Of a stretch of DNA of 64,000 bases, positions 10,932 to 22,747 are shown one piece after another (position 1 is the stretch's first letter; every line of letters starts with the position of its first letter). This DNA comes from Macrostomum hystrix. Lineage: Eukaryota > Platyhelminthes > Macrostomidae. The notes under the pieces were generated by a model. That model was given only the letters and a program-made list of their open reading frames with translations. It searched no databases and was not told where the DNA came from. Location: assembly GCA_950097015.1 (NCBI GenBank), contig CATNEN010000038.1, positions 20,434,001-20,498,000 of the forward strand, written 5' to 3'. The translations under genes and the position numbers were made by a program.

Positions 10932-13900
10932 TCACTTCTTGCTAGCTAGCCAGATCTGTACTAGGTGACTCTGCTTAGTTAAGAACAGATCCGGATATAA
11001 CCGAATCGAATTACTAGCCCCGTCGGCACCGCTAGTGTAGTGCTGCAGGCATTTGTCGACTATATTTCCCGCGCTATCGCCAATGCAGCGATCCTCTTCA
11101 GTGACGAGTTTCTTCAACGAACGCCACAGCTGTAGTACGCGCAGGTAGCGACGCTGCTGACCTACGACTCGTTCCAGTTTGGAGAATAGCTGGCGCCGCA
11201 TACTGGTTAGAATGCCGCGACCGGACAAGTCGGGCGGTGAGAGACTGTTGCCAGTGTCTGGAAAATTATAATTTAGAAGCATCAAATCGAGGTGGCGTAG
11301 TGGGCTAGGGCGGATCATGACGGACATTGCTGAGAGGCACTTAAGGGTATTAGGGGTGAGAAGCCCTGAAGTATAAGCGGTCAGGGGCCCTGAATAATCA
11401 GCGGTAAGGGGGCCTGAATAATCAGCGGTAAGGGCCTAAGGAATAAGCGGTGAGGGGCCCTGAAGAACAAGCGGTGAGGGGCCCTGAATAATAAGCGGTA
11501 TGGGGCCCTGAAGAATAAGCGGAAAGGGGCGCTGAAGATAAAGCGGTGTGGGCTCCTGAATAAACAGCGGCTAGGGACCCTGAATAATAAGCGGTAAAGG
11601 TCCCTAAAGGGGCACTGCTCTGAGGGGTCTAAATAGCCCTTTGAAGGTTTAGCAAAATGTAGAAATATACTTCAAGTAGTGTTATGCTCAAAACTAACCA
11701 AAAAAGAAGATGACCAAAGTAAGAAAGATAACGAATTCCTCTTCTTTGAGTCGCAGCTCGACCAGATCTTTAGTAAATTCGAATGACAATCGAACAAACT
11801 CATCGCCGTAGAGAAAGTGGGCCTTCATATCGGCCAAGCTGAGACTGCGATCCTGAACTAGCAGATAGCAAGCTGGCGACACCACCCAGAATTGTGAGTG
11901 AATAAGAATCGCTGCCGCTTTGAAGCAATTCAAGACAATCTGGCAGCGATCGGCAGTTGATAGCGATTGAAATTCGCCAAATTTAATAGCGAAATCGCAC
12001 ACCTTCGACAAGATGAAGTTCATACGGAAAACGTACAGATTCCAGAGGTAGTCGCGAAAGTTTTCAGTAGAATCCATCTGTGGCGGCGTGTTCTTCAAAT
12101 CCTGCGAAGATTGCACAATCTCTTGAAGCATATCCGGTCCGAAGACTATTTTAAAATACAATTGCAACTGTTCAACAATGGAAGTTGGCGCGTAGCCAAA
12201 CGGAACAAGATTCCTCGCGGTACGACCAGACGCCATAATTTCTAGAGAGATTTTAACAAGCTCGCGGCATAATTTCTCCCTAGCTTGACGCCTGCGCAGC
12301 ACAGAGTCCAATACGGGATCCTCCAGCTGCTGAATCATCTGCGACAGCAGGTCGCGACAATATTCGCGTTGGACAGGCAAGATTTTGAAATCGTCATCGG
12401 CCATTGAGTGACACTGGCGAGTCAGTTGAACTCTAGTCTGACTGCGATTAGCGGACATCGCTGGAGTTATTGAAGCCTGCTGCGGCGGTGGCTGTGGCGC
12501 CTCTTGTTGTTGCTGCTGCTGCTGCTGCATAAGCTTAATGACAGTAGCGGATGGTAGCTGCTTTTGATTATGCTGCTGCTGATGCTGATTAATATTATTT
12601 CCACTTAGAGTTGCAGCAGTTTGAATCTGTTCAACGTCTGAATCTGTGTCGGACTCATTGCGAACAACTTCTTCGCGTACAACTCCTTCGGAAGCGAGCA
12701 GGGTCGCTTGCTGCTGCTGCTGCTGCTGCTGTGATGGTATCTGGCGAACACTATTGCCAGTTAAATTGCCCGATACACGAATTAGCTGAGCACAGAACTG
12801 AGCCCTACCGACTGAGTCTCTCTGACCGACAGATTTTAGCACCGCCGGAGACAGCTGACGCACCAGCTGACTAATCGAGTCACGTGACCTGCCAACACCG
12901 GCAATACTCTGGCACTGATCTATTAGAGACGATTTTAACTGTTGAAACTCTTCATTAGGAGCCGGTGTACTACGCAGCGGTGTCTGCGGCAATTCACGAA
13001 TTATTTCAATAGCCGTCGACGGAGTCGCTGAGACTGCCGGAGACACAATACTGATTGAGGGCTGTTGATGCCGATTAGGCGACGCTTTCAGCACCACGCG
13101 ACGGTGGAGAACCTGGAAGCGGAGAAAGTATTGGAGAATATTAGATAAGGTTTAATCATGACAATAGCGTGACTTCATTTTTCTTTGCTTAACAAAGAAG
13201 TTTAATTATTTTTACGATAACGTGTGCACAGGTAAGATTTCTGTACTTTCATTTTATTTGTACTTTTATGTAATGTGTACTTTTAGTTTTCATGTACTTT
13301 TATTATTCAGTACTATTGTATACTTTTGTATTTTTGTACTTCAATGATTTGTTTGCTTATGACATGAGCCTGTGGAGTTAAGGGTTTCGGCATGTTAAGC
13401 AATTGCCAAGCCTAACCTTATCCTCAGCGCGGGCCTGTTGCAACGCCTCCTGCAACTGCAGATCCGATAGCGCCCTGGCCCGATTCAACGAGTCGTCAGA
13501 GCCGCCAGAAATTGTCGGCTCGCCCTGAGCCAACGGTCGACGGCCAAGCTTGCAGGACTCCCGACTCATGCCGACGGCCAAGCACTTGCGCAATCGGCAG
13601 GCTTTGCAATCCGATCGACTGTTTGGCGTCACTTCGCACTGATTGCCGCCCCGTAGGCAGACTAGGCGAGCTGGCGAAGTGGCACTTTCCGGCGACTGTT
13701 GATTGGCAAGAGCGCGTTTAAAGAAATTTCTGCAACTTTCGCAGGCCAGGACGCCATAGTGCAGGTTAACTCGACGCTGGGTGCCGCACACCGAGCACAT
13801 CGGCGACGATGTCGACGAAGCAGAGTTGGAAGTAGCTGACAAGAGCTGGCCAACTAGGGCATCATCGTCGTCGCGATCTTCTTCGACATCACAATCGTCG

Positions 13901-14553
13901 TCGGCGTCAACAATGACCTCATCGTCGCATGGCTGATTGCCGCTAAGAACAACTCCGCCGCTAATTGTCGTTGTAGATGTCGGCGAAACGACTAGAGTGG
14001 TAGCCGGCGACGATGCTGACGGTCTAGCTAGCCGAACTGTAACCAACGGCCCATTCTTGCCGACAGTTACTGACGAAGAATCGGCTACGCCTTCGTTGCT
14101 AGGCAAGATACGACGGCTAAGACTGGATCGTCCGACTCCCAGAACGTCGGCGAGGACGTCGTCCTCCTCGTCGTCGCCATTGCCAGTGTCTACAATAACC
14201 TCAGCGACTTGATCGCCGTTGTCTCCAATAACAACAGTATTGGCGACATTCTCGCCGTCGTTATCGTCATCGTCATTGTCGCTAAGCGTCGGGGGCGAAT
14301 CGCCGAGATTGTGCAATCGCCGACGCTTACCAGACGCATTCGCTGACGCGGAGGACGAAGTGGACGCCGTTGTCATGACAACCCGATTACTAGGCGTTGA
14401 TAACAACAAATTAGACGACGCGGAAGGTGTCGTAAAAGCACTGTTGCCAATGGAGACGGACATTGCGGTCGGCTGGACAAACACCATCGGACGCTTGATT
14501 AAATGTCCACCATTTCCACCATTATTGTTGTTTGAGCTAGCGGACGAGCTCAT
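10932..14553 (-). CDS. nuclear receptor with atypical DNA-binding domain
   Basis: Exons: 14553-13417, 13112-11699, 11257-10932, giving 958 aa in one frame. A low-complexity acidic and Ser/Asn-rich A/B region of about 250 residues precedes the DNA-binding domain. Finger 1 runs CSVC to CESC and contains HYGVLACESCRNFFKRA. Finger 2 has CLRGGNQC and DCKACRLRKCLAVGM. Spacing in both fingers is one residue longer than the usual 13 and 5. The P-box is ESCRN, not the common EGCKG; ESCKA is typical of the HR96/VDR side of the family. A long Q-rich hinge follows. The ligand-binding domain is seen as FRMNFILSKVCDFAIKFGEF (helices 3-5) and EEFVIFLTLVIFFF joined to DTGNSLSPPDLSGRG (helix 8 region), then LRVLQLWRSLKKL. 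No clear AF-2 helix is seen at the C-terminus. ATG at 14553 lies just after an acceptor-like TTATCAG, so a 5' UTR exon is likely. I cannot name an orthologue. Confidence 0.87.
11345..11640. repeat. about 24-bp minisatellite in nuclear receptor last intron
   Basis: Units of the type GAATAATAAGCGGTAAGGGG followed by CCCT, about 12 copies with indels. It fills most of the intron 11258-11698 that splits the ligand-binding domain. Confidence 0.88.
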
Positions 14554-15171
14554 GTTCTCCTGATAAAATATTCGCTTTTTGTATTAGATACCAAATTAAG
14601 CAAGTGCTAGCTGAATTTCCGTAGCTTCAATTTCCTTTAGTTTAATTCGTTGACCGGATTTGCTTTTCAAATTACTATTAGTAGTATAGCTCACAACTAG
14701 CAAGCATTCTCGATGCTAGTGCATTTACCGTATAGGTTTTGACTGAAAATTGCTGAAATAGTTGAATATGTGATTTTACATAGAGTTACAAAAATTAATT
14801 ACATATATAGTTAAACAAACAAAGCTACTTTTTATTTTAAAGAAAAAAACGGAAAGACAGTAGTTATCACAAAAAGAAAAGCAGTCTTCTCAGTTTATTT
14901 TATTTTTTTACAGACACCTTAAGAAATGGCATTAATTGCGCAACTGACAGAAAAGAAAGATGGAACAATATGACGTTACTCACTGATCAGTGATTATAAA
15001 AGCAGCATACAAATGCCAATGTTAATCAACTTAAAAAAACTGCAATTAACGGGCAAAAACTTAGTAGTTATCAAACAACCTATTCAACATTAGCTACGTG
15101 TACTAACTAAAGGCATTATAGCTGTCTCAATAACTAAGGATATTTTTGTTTCAAATTAGCTATATTGTTAT
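14554..15171. other. spacer between nuclear receptor start and UTP15 end
   Basis: No coding similarity. The part near 14554 should hold the promoter or a 5' UTR exon of the nuclear receptor; no TATA box or initiator could be assigned with confidence. Confidence 0.35.
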
Positions 15172-15305
15172 AGGGGGTGAGAGTGGCAAAGCGGTTAACG
15201 AGTTTGGCTCTCGAACCCAGGTCCCTGACCAGCAATAGTGTATATCAAATGATGAGCCATTGCCATGAGCCCACCTGCAATACTTAATTTTTGTTATAGT
15301 TATAG
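15172..15305 (+). mobile_element. SINE family 2, internally deleted copy
   Basis: Head GGGGGTGAGAGTGGCAAAGC and GGTTAACGAGTTTGGCTCTC are followed by AGGTCCCTGA, then directly by the tail TCAAATGATGAGCCATTGCC and CCCACCTGCAATACTTA. The middle of the element is missing. It ends about 15 bp from the UTP15 stop codon. Confidence 0.75.
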
Positions 15306-15319
15306 TACGGTCAACCTGT

Positions 15320-18300
15320 TTAAAGTGCATTGCCACCAGAGCCAGCCTGTCCGCCAGAGGCTGCAGTTGCAGCCAGATCCAATAGCAGGCCAATCCTGCC
15401 GAGGCACAGAGCCGACTCTTTGCCCAGTTCAATTTCCCTAGTTAGCAGGGCTCGCAGTCGTTCAAACAGCGGCCTTAGCAATGGCCGAACGCGCAATTCG
15501 CAGGGAGCGGCATAGATCTCCACTAGGTCGCTGGCCAATGGCAACGCATCGGCGGCTAATTCCTGATTGCCCAAACTGTGCAATACGAATTTCAATAGCG
15601 AAGCCACTTGACTATTTGGCCGGCCGGATAGGGCCGTGGCCAGGGCGCCCCGCCTAGCCAGCTCACGAAGAGCCGCTGACGCCTGGTGCGGCTTCCGTTT
15701 CAGTTGGCCTTTACTAATCACGTGACTAAGCGCATCCGAATGACGAAACGATTTGAATAGCCGATCCAAGGGATCAAGGCGAGGCCGACGCTGCGAATTG
15801 GCTCCTCTGGGGCCAGGCGCAACCACATCCTCAGGCCGAGCCGGCATCACCTTATGTGAGGGATTACAAAATACTTTGTAAACCAAAGACCATAATGTTG
15901 TCTTGAATTACAGGTATCGCATATTATATACGAGTTACGAATTAAATATCCCCTAGAATCCTTCCACAAAAAGTAACTTTCCAATCAGTTTTTTTCCATA
16001 TAAAACGACTTTAAAGCTGGTTTTTCCTATCAAGTGGTTTTTTAACGTTTTTTCTCATAGAGTGACTTTCCAATCGAGTTTTTCCATACAGTGACTTTCC
16101 CATTCGATATTTGTCTATTGAGTGACTTTCTAATCGGGTTTTTACCATAGTGCGACTTTCTAATCGGGTTTTGACCATAGAATGACTTTGTAATTAGGTT
16201 TTTACCATAGAGCGACTTTATAATAGAGTTTTTGCGATAGAATGACTTTTTAATCAGGTTTTTAACATAGAGCGACTTTATAATCGGGGTTTTCCATAGA
16301 GCGACTTTTTAGTTTTTCCCGTAGAGTGACTTTGTAATCTAGTTTTTAGAGTAACTTTCTAATCGAGCTTTTCCTTTCCGAGCGATTTTGCCGTTAAGGT
16401 TTTACCAGCGAGATTATACCCTCACCTGGTCAGCTTTCACAGCCTTCAAATAAGGATTCTTGCTAGCGGCTGCAGAGATTTTAGCGGCGGCGGCAGCAAC
16501 AGTCGCCGGCGACTCGTAGCGGCGTGTGAGCAGCCAGCGATCGTTTGTGCCTAAAGCTAAGCAGTCGGAGTCGCTAGGTGACAGGGCCATGCAGAGTATG
16601 CCGCAGTTCGGGTACTCGTATTTCTGCACCTCTTCGTAGGTGAGAAGATCCGTCACCTAGAAGGATGTAAAACAAATATTGACAGTTAGATTAATGAGAT
16701 TCATCAAGAAATTGCACCTAGTCTAAATTTGGCCAGATGTTCAGTCCACGGACTGTGGAAGCCGACTTAATTACCATATTCGTAAAAGCACTAGAGAAGA
16801 ATTAAGTGCCTTGCCTTTAAAAACACATATCGTTTCCTTTTGGCTCAGATACGAGCTCCCAACCTTTGGTCAGATATCTGCTAGCTACATCCACAATAAA
16901 TTTTGTTTCCTAGTTAACGCTGGTAACCATAACTTTGCAAATTGGTTGAGATTCGAACTCCGGACCTCTAGCCATCGGAATAAAACCTCAAACTCTAATA
17001 GTAATGAGAAGACATTATGTTTTTATTGTTTAGAAATGTATTTTTTACTTATTAATAATTGATTTCGCCTGCCCCAGTTGGGTCAGATGTGCAGCCAACA
17101 GCACAGCCGCAGCTATTGCGCGGCGCATCTGAAGGCTGCGTACGGCTGTTCAGTCCATGGACTGGGGGACGCCACACCTATTCTCAATTACCACAGCTAA
17201 TGCCTGTACCCATTTAACAGCCGGATGAACGCGGGTTTAATTGTATTGCTAAGTTCCAGTGGAGTCAAGAATCGAAGCCACGATGTTCAAGTTGTAACTA
17301 CGAGGCAAAAACCCTTTAATGAAAAAATGTCAAACCTCACCTTAACTAATCCATCGAGTCCGCAGGAAATCAGTGCGCCTCTACCAACGGCCAAATCTGT
17401 GACGTGCTTATGATGCCTCCTATAGGCAGCAATCTGCCTGCCGGCCTGGTGCAACGAGAGCGCCCTAACCCAACAGTCGCCAGCTAGGTAGAGAGCATTA
17501 TCGCCTGGTGCCAGTCGTACACAAGTCACGGGATGATCGTAGGTCAGGACCAGTGCCGGTCTAGGCTGGCGCGGATCGAGAAGGTAGGCTTTGCCGTTGG
17601 CTAGGCCGCAGGCTAGCAGGTTGCAATCAGTCTGGCTGGCATCCAGAGCCGTGGCTTTGTCAACTGCGACGCCGGTTGTGTCTACAGCTGAGGCTTCGCC
17701 GTTAGTTGACAAATCGAATTCCATCAATGGTTGGCCCTAGTAAGCGATGATCAGTCAAATAACAAACAGATAGCATTCATATTTAATATGTGAAATTTGA
17801 GAAATTAGCGTCAGGGTGTCCATAGTGGCTTATTTCCACCTGTTGTAGCCTTTGAAGGTCCTGCAGTCTGTCTAGATAAAGGTAGGGGACCACCGAAGAC
17901 GGAGATGATGCAGGCAGATTCGGCTGACGTGCTGATAGATTTTGAAGGCCTGGCAAGGCCAGAACTGAGGCCAGAACTTTTGAATATTTCGACGGCTTGA
18001 AGGGCTAACAACTTGATTCTTGTTTCAGAAGATGCGCAACAAAAATTTGACCCGTGTTCTAGAGTTTCGTGTACTTGCTCAAGTTTCATCTTGGTGTTAA
18101 TTCTGTTAAAAATGTATTGACTTCGGAAAAAATCCCCCAGATTTGACATACCTGCGGATCGGAAACGTCCCACAGTAGGCAGCGTCCGTCTTCCGCACAC
18201 GATGCCAGCCTCGGCGCAGACCTGGCCAGGACTCCGACCGAGTCAGCCGTGCCGGAACTGCCACCGGCTAAGAACGCCAGTCCGGAGACGGCGGCTGTGT

Positions 18301-21300
18301 GAGCAGTCACGTGACGTAGTTCGGTTCGCATAGCAACACTGTGCACAGATAAGTGGCCATTGGTTTCGCCAACGGCAAGGAGACCGCCGCTGCTGACGCC
18401 ATCGACGCCGCCAAGATAAGCCAGCGAGCGAACAGGCGATTTGAACCGATGAAAATTTTTCAGTACGGCATTGTTTGCACTTGGATCGCGTATTTCTACC
18501 TGTTGGATTAAGTTTTGCGTTTGTAGAATAGAACAGCGCAGATTATAGCCTTATCATTCTGAGGGATTGAAGGTCAGTTTCCTGAAGGTTGGGATGTTGG
18601 CTATCTGAAGGATTTAATGTCAGTTTCCTGAAAGTTGGGATGTTGGCTATCTGAAGGATTTAATGTCAGTTTCCTGAAGGTTGGGATGTTGGCTATCTGA
18701 GGGATTGAAGGTCAGTTTCCTGAAGGTTGGGATGTTGGCTATCTGAGGGATTCAAGGTCAGTTTCCTGAAGGTTGGGATGTTGGCTATCTGAAGGATTTA
18801 ATGTCAGTTTCCTGAAGGTTGGGATGTTGGCTATCTGAAGGATTTAATGTCAGTTTCCTAAAGGTTGGGATGTTGGCTATCTGAGGGATTGAAGGTCAGT
18901 TTCCTAAAGGTTGGGATGTTGGCTATCTGAAGGATTTAATGTCAGTTTCCTGAAGGTTGGGATGTTGGCTATCTGAGGGATTCAAGGTCAGTTTCCTAAA
19001 GGTTGGGATGTTGGCTATCTGAGGGATTGAAGGTCAGTTTCCTAAAGGTTGGGATGTTGGCTATCTGAAGGATTTAATGTCAGTTTCCTGAAGGTTGGGA
19101 TGTTGGCTATCTGAGGGATTGAAGGTCAGTTTCCTAAAGGTTGGGATGTTGGCTATCTGAAGGATTTAATGTCAGTTTCCTGAAGGTTGGGATGTTGGCT
19201 ATCTGAGGGATTCAAGGTCAGTTTCCTAAAGGTTGGGATGTTGGCTATCTGAGGGATTCAAGGTCAGTTTCCTAAAGGTTGGGATGTTGGCTATCTGAAG
19301 GATTTAATGTCAGTTTCCTGAAGGTTGCGATGTTGGCTATCTGAAGTATTTAATGTCAGTTTCCTGAAGGTTGGGATGTTGGCTATCTGAAGGATTTGAG
19401 GTCAGTTTCCTGAAGGATGGGATGTTGGCTATCTGAAGGATTTAATGTCAGTTTCCTGAAGGTTGGGATGTTGGCTATCTGAAGGATTTAATGTCAGTTT
19501 CCTGAAGGTTGGGATGTTGGCTATCTGAAGGATTTGAGGTCAGTTTCCTGAAGGATGGGAGTCCGGATCTCTGAAAGTAAAAGATCCCAGTTGTCTGAAC
19601 TTTGATCTTTGAACAAAGCTTTGAACTTTGATTCAGGGTCAAAGCTCAAACATCAAAGGTGTTACATACCTGGAAGCCGCTTGCAACAGCAAAGTTAGGC
19701 GCAGTCTGACTGTACTTTAGGCAGCAAACTGGATCGTCCAATTTGTTGAATGGGCCATTCTAAAATATGTGAATCAATGTTGGGCAGTTTTTTTCAACAC
19801 TGATTAATCAAAATCATTTTTTACAATATTATTTCTCAGTGAGTTTTTTATTTTGTAGTCGACAGTAATTTAAAAAAGCATTAATTAAAATGCACAGAAG
19901 ACTATTAAAACTGAACAGTATGGGCCAGATAAAGACTAAAATCTATAAATTTTTATGATCTACTGATAAAACAAAATTTACTATTCACAAAACCTGTTCA
20001 GTTTGTTAGATTTTTATTAATAATCAATAATAAAGTTTATTGTTATTTTACAAAATATTGCCTAAAATCTCTAGGTAGCAACATTTCTTTTGTAATACTG
20101 AAATTATAAACTTAATAATATGAAAAGAAATTTAATAAACTTTATTGATCTTGCATTAAGTTAAAAGTTTAGGAATCCAAAAGCCAGTTTTTTTAAATTG
20201 CTCATATATTATTATATGTCTATATTGTATAAAGAGAGGCCCATCAATATTTTATTACATACATGATTACATGAAAAAAACTTCAATAAAATGAAATGCA
20301 ATAAATAAAATTGATGCAGACCTCTTAATTCAGAGTAACAAATTATTTAATACACCAAATTACTAAACAAACAAATAAACTGTGATTTCTACAATTTAGA
20401 TGGTTTTGAGATCAGATTATGAAATTTGAATAACCTAGCTAAATGTTTACTTTTTTACTACATTCTTAACTAACTTGTTTTATGTCATCCATTTAGAATA
20501 AGATAGCTTTTATGTCTAATAAGATTTTTTATGTCAGGCATTTATAGCAAAAATGAACACGAGGGTAGCCAGACAGATAAAGTTATTCTAATTGTACATG
20601 TACTTTATTTTTATACAGCTATAAAGAAGTGACATTACACTTTTAAATTCTAAATTATATATTTAAAAATTTTATTTTTTTTATTATAAAATATAATCAT
20701 TTAGAAAAGCACTAAATTTTAATTTTGATTTGGCAGGACTTATTAGCATGGCATTTGACATTTTATTTTTAAAGATCTTTTCCCATACATCCATTCAAAT
20801 AATGCCCACCTTATCCACACAGCAGCTTGCTATAGAATAGGCATGCCAATAAGCTGTCTTAAAATTAATTTAAAAATCTGATTGCACACCATTTCTAGCT
20901 AGCTTTTTATAATGCATCACATTTTTGAAATACTTTGCAAAATCTGCTCCTTCTATCCCATATTGAGGACAGCGTTCTCTGTACCCAAAGGGAAATTGAA
21001 TATTATATAATTTTTTACATTTTAGACTTAAACTTAAAGCCAAGACATAGAAAGTTTTGCATTAAAAATATTTTTTAAAGTCTATTATTGCAAGATTATT
21101 AGATTTTTTGCAAATGACCAAACAAATGTGTACTGTACACTTAAATAAAGTAAAAAAGATATCTCTTTTTAGGCAAAAACATGTTAGCATTGTTAAGTTA
21201 ATTAGTAACTTTTTTGAACATCATTTACTTTTTTAGTCTTTTTACTTTGATGAATTTTACTTTGAAATTGTGATTTCTTACTTGTATTTGTCAATTCATA

Positions 21301-22747
21301 TAATGCTTAAAAATATTTTCAATCAAATTCTTATCTTTTATACAGACTTGATACTTGAGGGCTATGTATAATAAAACTGTATGCAAGCTAGCCAACATCA
21401 AGAAAATTTTATGCTAGGCTTTTATGCTATATTATGATTGCTCTTGAAATGTATGCTATAGCAGCTATACCAGTGAGAGAAACAAGTATACACTGGAAAT
21501 ATCCAGGACATACCTGGTCAACCTAGTCAAATTAACTAAGTGAAATGTAGGCCAAGCAAAACAGGTCACAAAAATCAACAGACAAAAGGTAAAAAATCAA
21601 TAGGGAACCAAGGGACAAGGAGGGATAGAAGAAAGCACAAAGAAAAGAAAAAAACATAGAAAGAGAAGAGCAGAGAGAAAAGAAGAAAATAAGAAAAGAG
21701 AAGACAAAGATGTGAAAAGGATAAACAAACTAGTTTGAGGTCAAGTTTTAAAGAAACTAAGTTGCTGAGCCAAAATGATGAGCCAATAATTTACATTACC
21801 TGAATTGCACTTTTGATGTTGCCAATGGCCACATCTAGCATACTGAAATGCATACTGCCTAGCTATACTAACAGCATGGCAAACAACACTATCATCAATG
21901 ACAGCTAAAGCTTGAAGACAATTAAACATTATTCTTAAAATACTTTAAAAAAGCTGAAAAAATTCTATGAATGATGCTATTAAATGAAAATTATATTGGC
22001 TTGTTTCACTAAAAACAATTTATAATCATCATCAATATTTAAAAATTTCATATTAAAATACTCTTTCTGAAATAAAAGAAATGTTAAGGAATATTATTTT
22101 TTTTTCCAGTTCTCATACAGTTTCAAAAAATGCTTACTACATTTGTCTACTGGTAGACAAAATAACTGTGCATCAAAGCAATCCATGGGTGCCTCTCTGT
22201 GCATAGGCATAGGAATGATTAAAAAAGTGGGGGGACGGCAAGGCCAAGGGGAGGATCCATTTTCCCGAAAAAAAATCCCAAAAATGACAATTGTTATTAT
22301 TTCAATATTGCAACAAAGCAGCAAAATCCAAAAATAAGAGTAAAAAACTAAGCAAAAAGTCAACATTTTGCATTTAAAATGTGGGTGGGCCAGATCTTAT
22401 TACTGCCTCCCCCCAACTTAAAAAGTGGGGGGGGGCCATGGCCCCACTTTCCCCCCTGTTCCTACGCCTATGTCTCTGTGTACACAAGTCATGTTGACCA
22501 GTGATGCAAATAAAATGTTCTAAAACAAATTTGCAAGGCTTATAGATTTTATTACATGAAATATATGCTGTTACACTTTGCCTTACTTTAAATATTAGTA
22601 ACATTTTAATTAAAACAACCTAATCACAATAAGAAAATCTCTATTGAGTAAAATCCTTACCTTGAGGTTAGGCCAAAAAAGCTGCTTCTGGAATTCCTGT
22701 TTTCTTTTAACATCAAATGACACTGTCAAACCCTTAAAATGTGCCAT
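15320..22747 (-). CDS. UTP15: UTP15, U3 snoRNP / UtpA-complex WD40 protein
   Basis: Nucleolar WD40 protein of the small-subunit processome (UtpA subcomplex), needed for pre-18S rRNA processing. Exons: 22747-22661, 19759-19670, 18499-18152, 17736-17341, 16656-16426, 15850-15320; all five introns are phase 0 and the product is 560 aa (human UTP15 is about 518). The N-terminus MAHFKGLTVSFDVKRKQ with QLFWPNLK resembles the family QDTLYWxNYK start. WD repeats follow: FHRFKSPVRSLAYLG, VTAHTAAVSGLAFL with DGRCLLWDV, YDHPVTCVRLAPGD, HHKHVTDLAVG with SCGLDGLVKV. The C-terminal UTP15 domain is clear: LDRLFKSFRHSDALSHV, ALRELARRGALATALSGR, LLKFVLHSL. The last acceptor (CATAAG) is weak, but it keeps the frame. 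Introns hold two minisatellites, SINE family 1 copies and a hAT MITE. Confidence 0.92.
15970..16400. repeat. about 30-bp minisatellite in UTP15 intron 5
   Basis: Diverged units of the type GAGTGACTTTCTAATCGGGT then TTTTACCATA, about 14 copies, in the intron 15851-16425. Confidence 0.88.
16733..16985 (-). mobile_element. SINE family 1 fragments in UTP15 intron 4
   Basis: A diverged palindrome region (CAGTCCACGGACTG, 16741-16754) and reverse B-box-like segments (GAGATTCGAACTCCGGACCT at about 16949) suggest one or two decayed copies on the reverse strand. Boundaries are uncertain. Confidence 0.5.
17065..17310 (-). mobile_element. SINE family 1 copy in UTP15 intron 4, next to exon 4
   Basis: Reverse-strand copy: CCCCAGTTGGGTCAGATGTG, GGCTGCGTACGGCTGTTCAG, the palindrome CAGTCCATGGACTG at 17151-17164, ACCCATTTAACAGC, and a decayed head with GAATCGAAGCCACGATGTTC. 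It stops about 30 bp from the exon 4 donor at 17340. Confidence 0.8.
18560..19570. repeat. 46-bp minisatellite, about 22 units, in UTP15 intron 2
   Basis: The unit contains TTGGGATGTTGGCTATCTGA, then AGGATTTAATGTCAGTTTCC and TGAAGG; variants carry GGGATTGAAGG or GGGATTCAAGG. Runs of the same variant order recur every few units, so the array grew by multi-unit duplication. It occupies most of the intron 18500-19669. Confidence 0.95.
19760..22193. other. AT-rich body of UTP15 intron 1, nothing else seen
   Basis: This is the 2.9-kb first intron. It has no open frame with family similarity, no array and no recognisable RNA gene. It ends at the hAT-type MITE at 22202. Confidence 0.45.
22202..22472. 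mobile_element. hAT-type MITE with 8-bp target duplication, in UTP15 intron 1
   Basis: Inverted ends CATAGGCATAGGAA (left) and TTCCTACGCCTATG (right), then AAAGTGGGG-type subterminal repeats. The 271-bp element is flanked by the identical 8-mer TCTCTGTG at 22194-22201 and 22473-22480. An 8-bp duplication is the mark of hAT transposition. It has no coding capacity, so it would need a transposase supplied in trans. Confidence 0.87.

Noticed and set aside
13662-14563. Plus-strand and alternative-frame ORFs over the nuclear receptor
   Set aside because: Shadows of the GC-rich coding exon; they lack domain similarity, whereas the reverse frame has the full zinc-finger pattern.
17811-18200. 129-codon reverse frame next to UTP15 exon 3
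   Set aside because: It overlaps an intron between two exons joined in phase 0, with no similarity to UTP15 and no donor/acceptor support.
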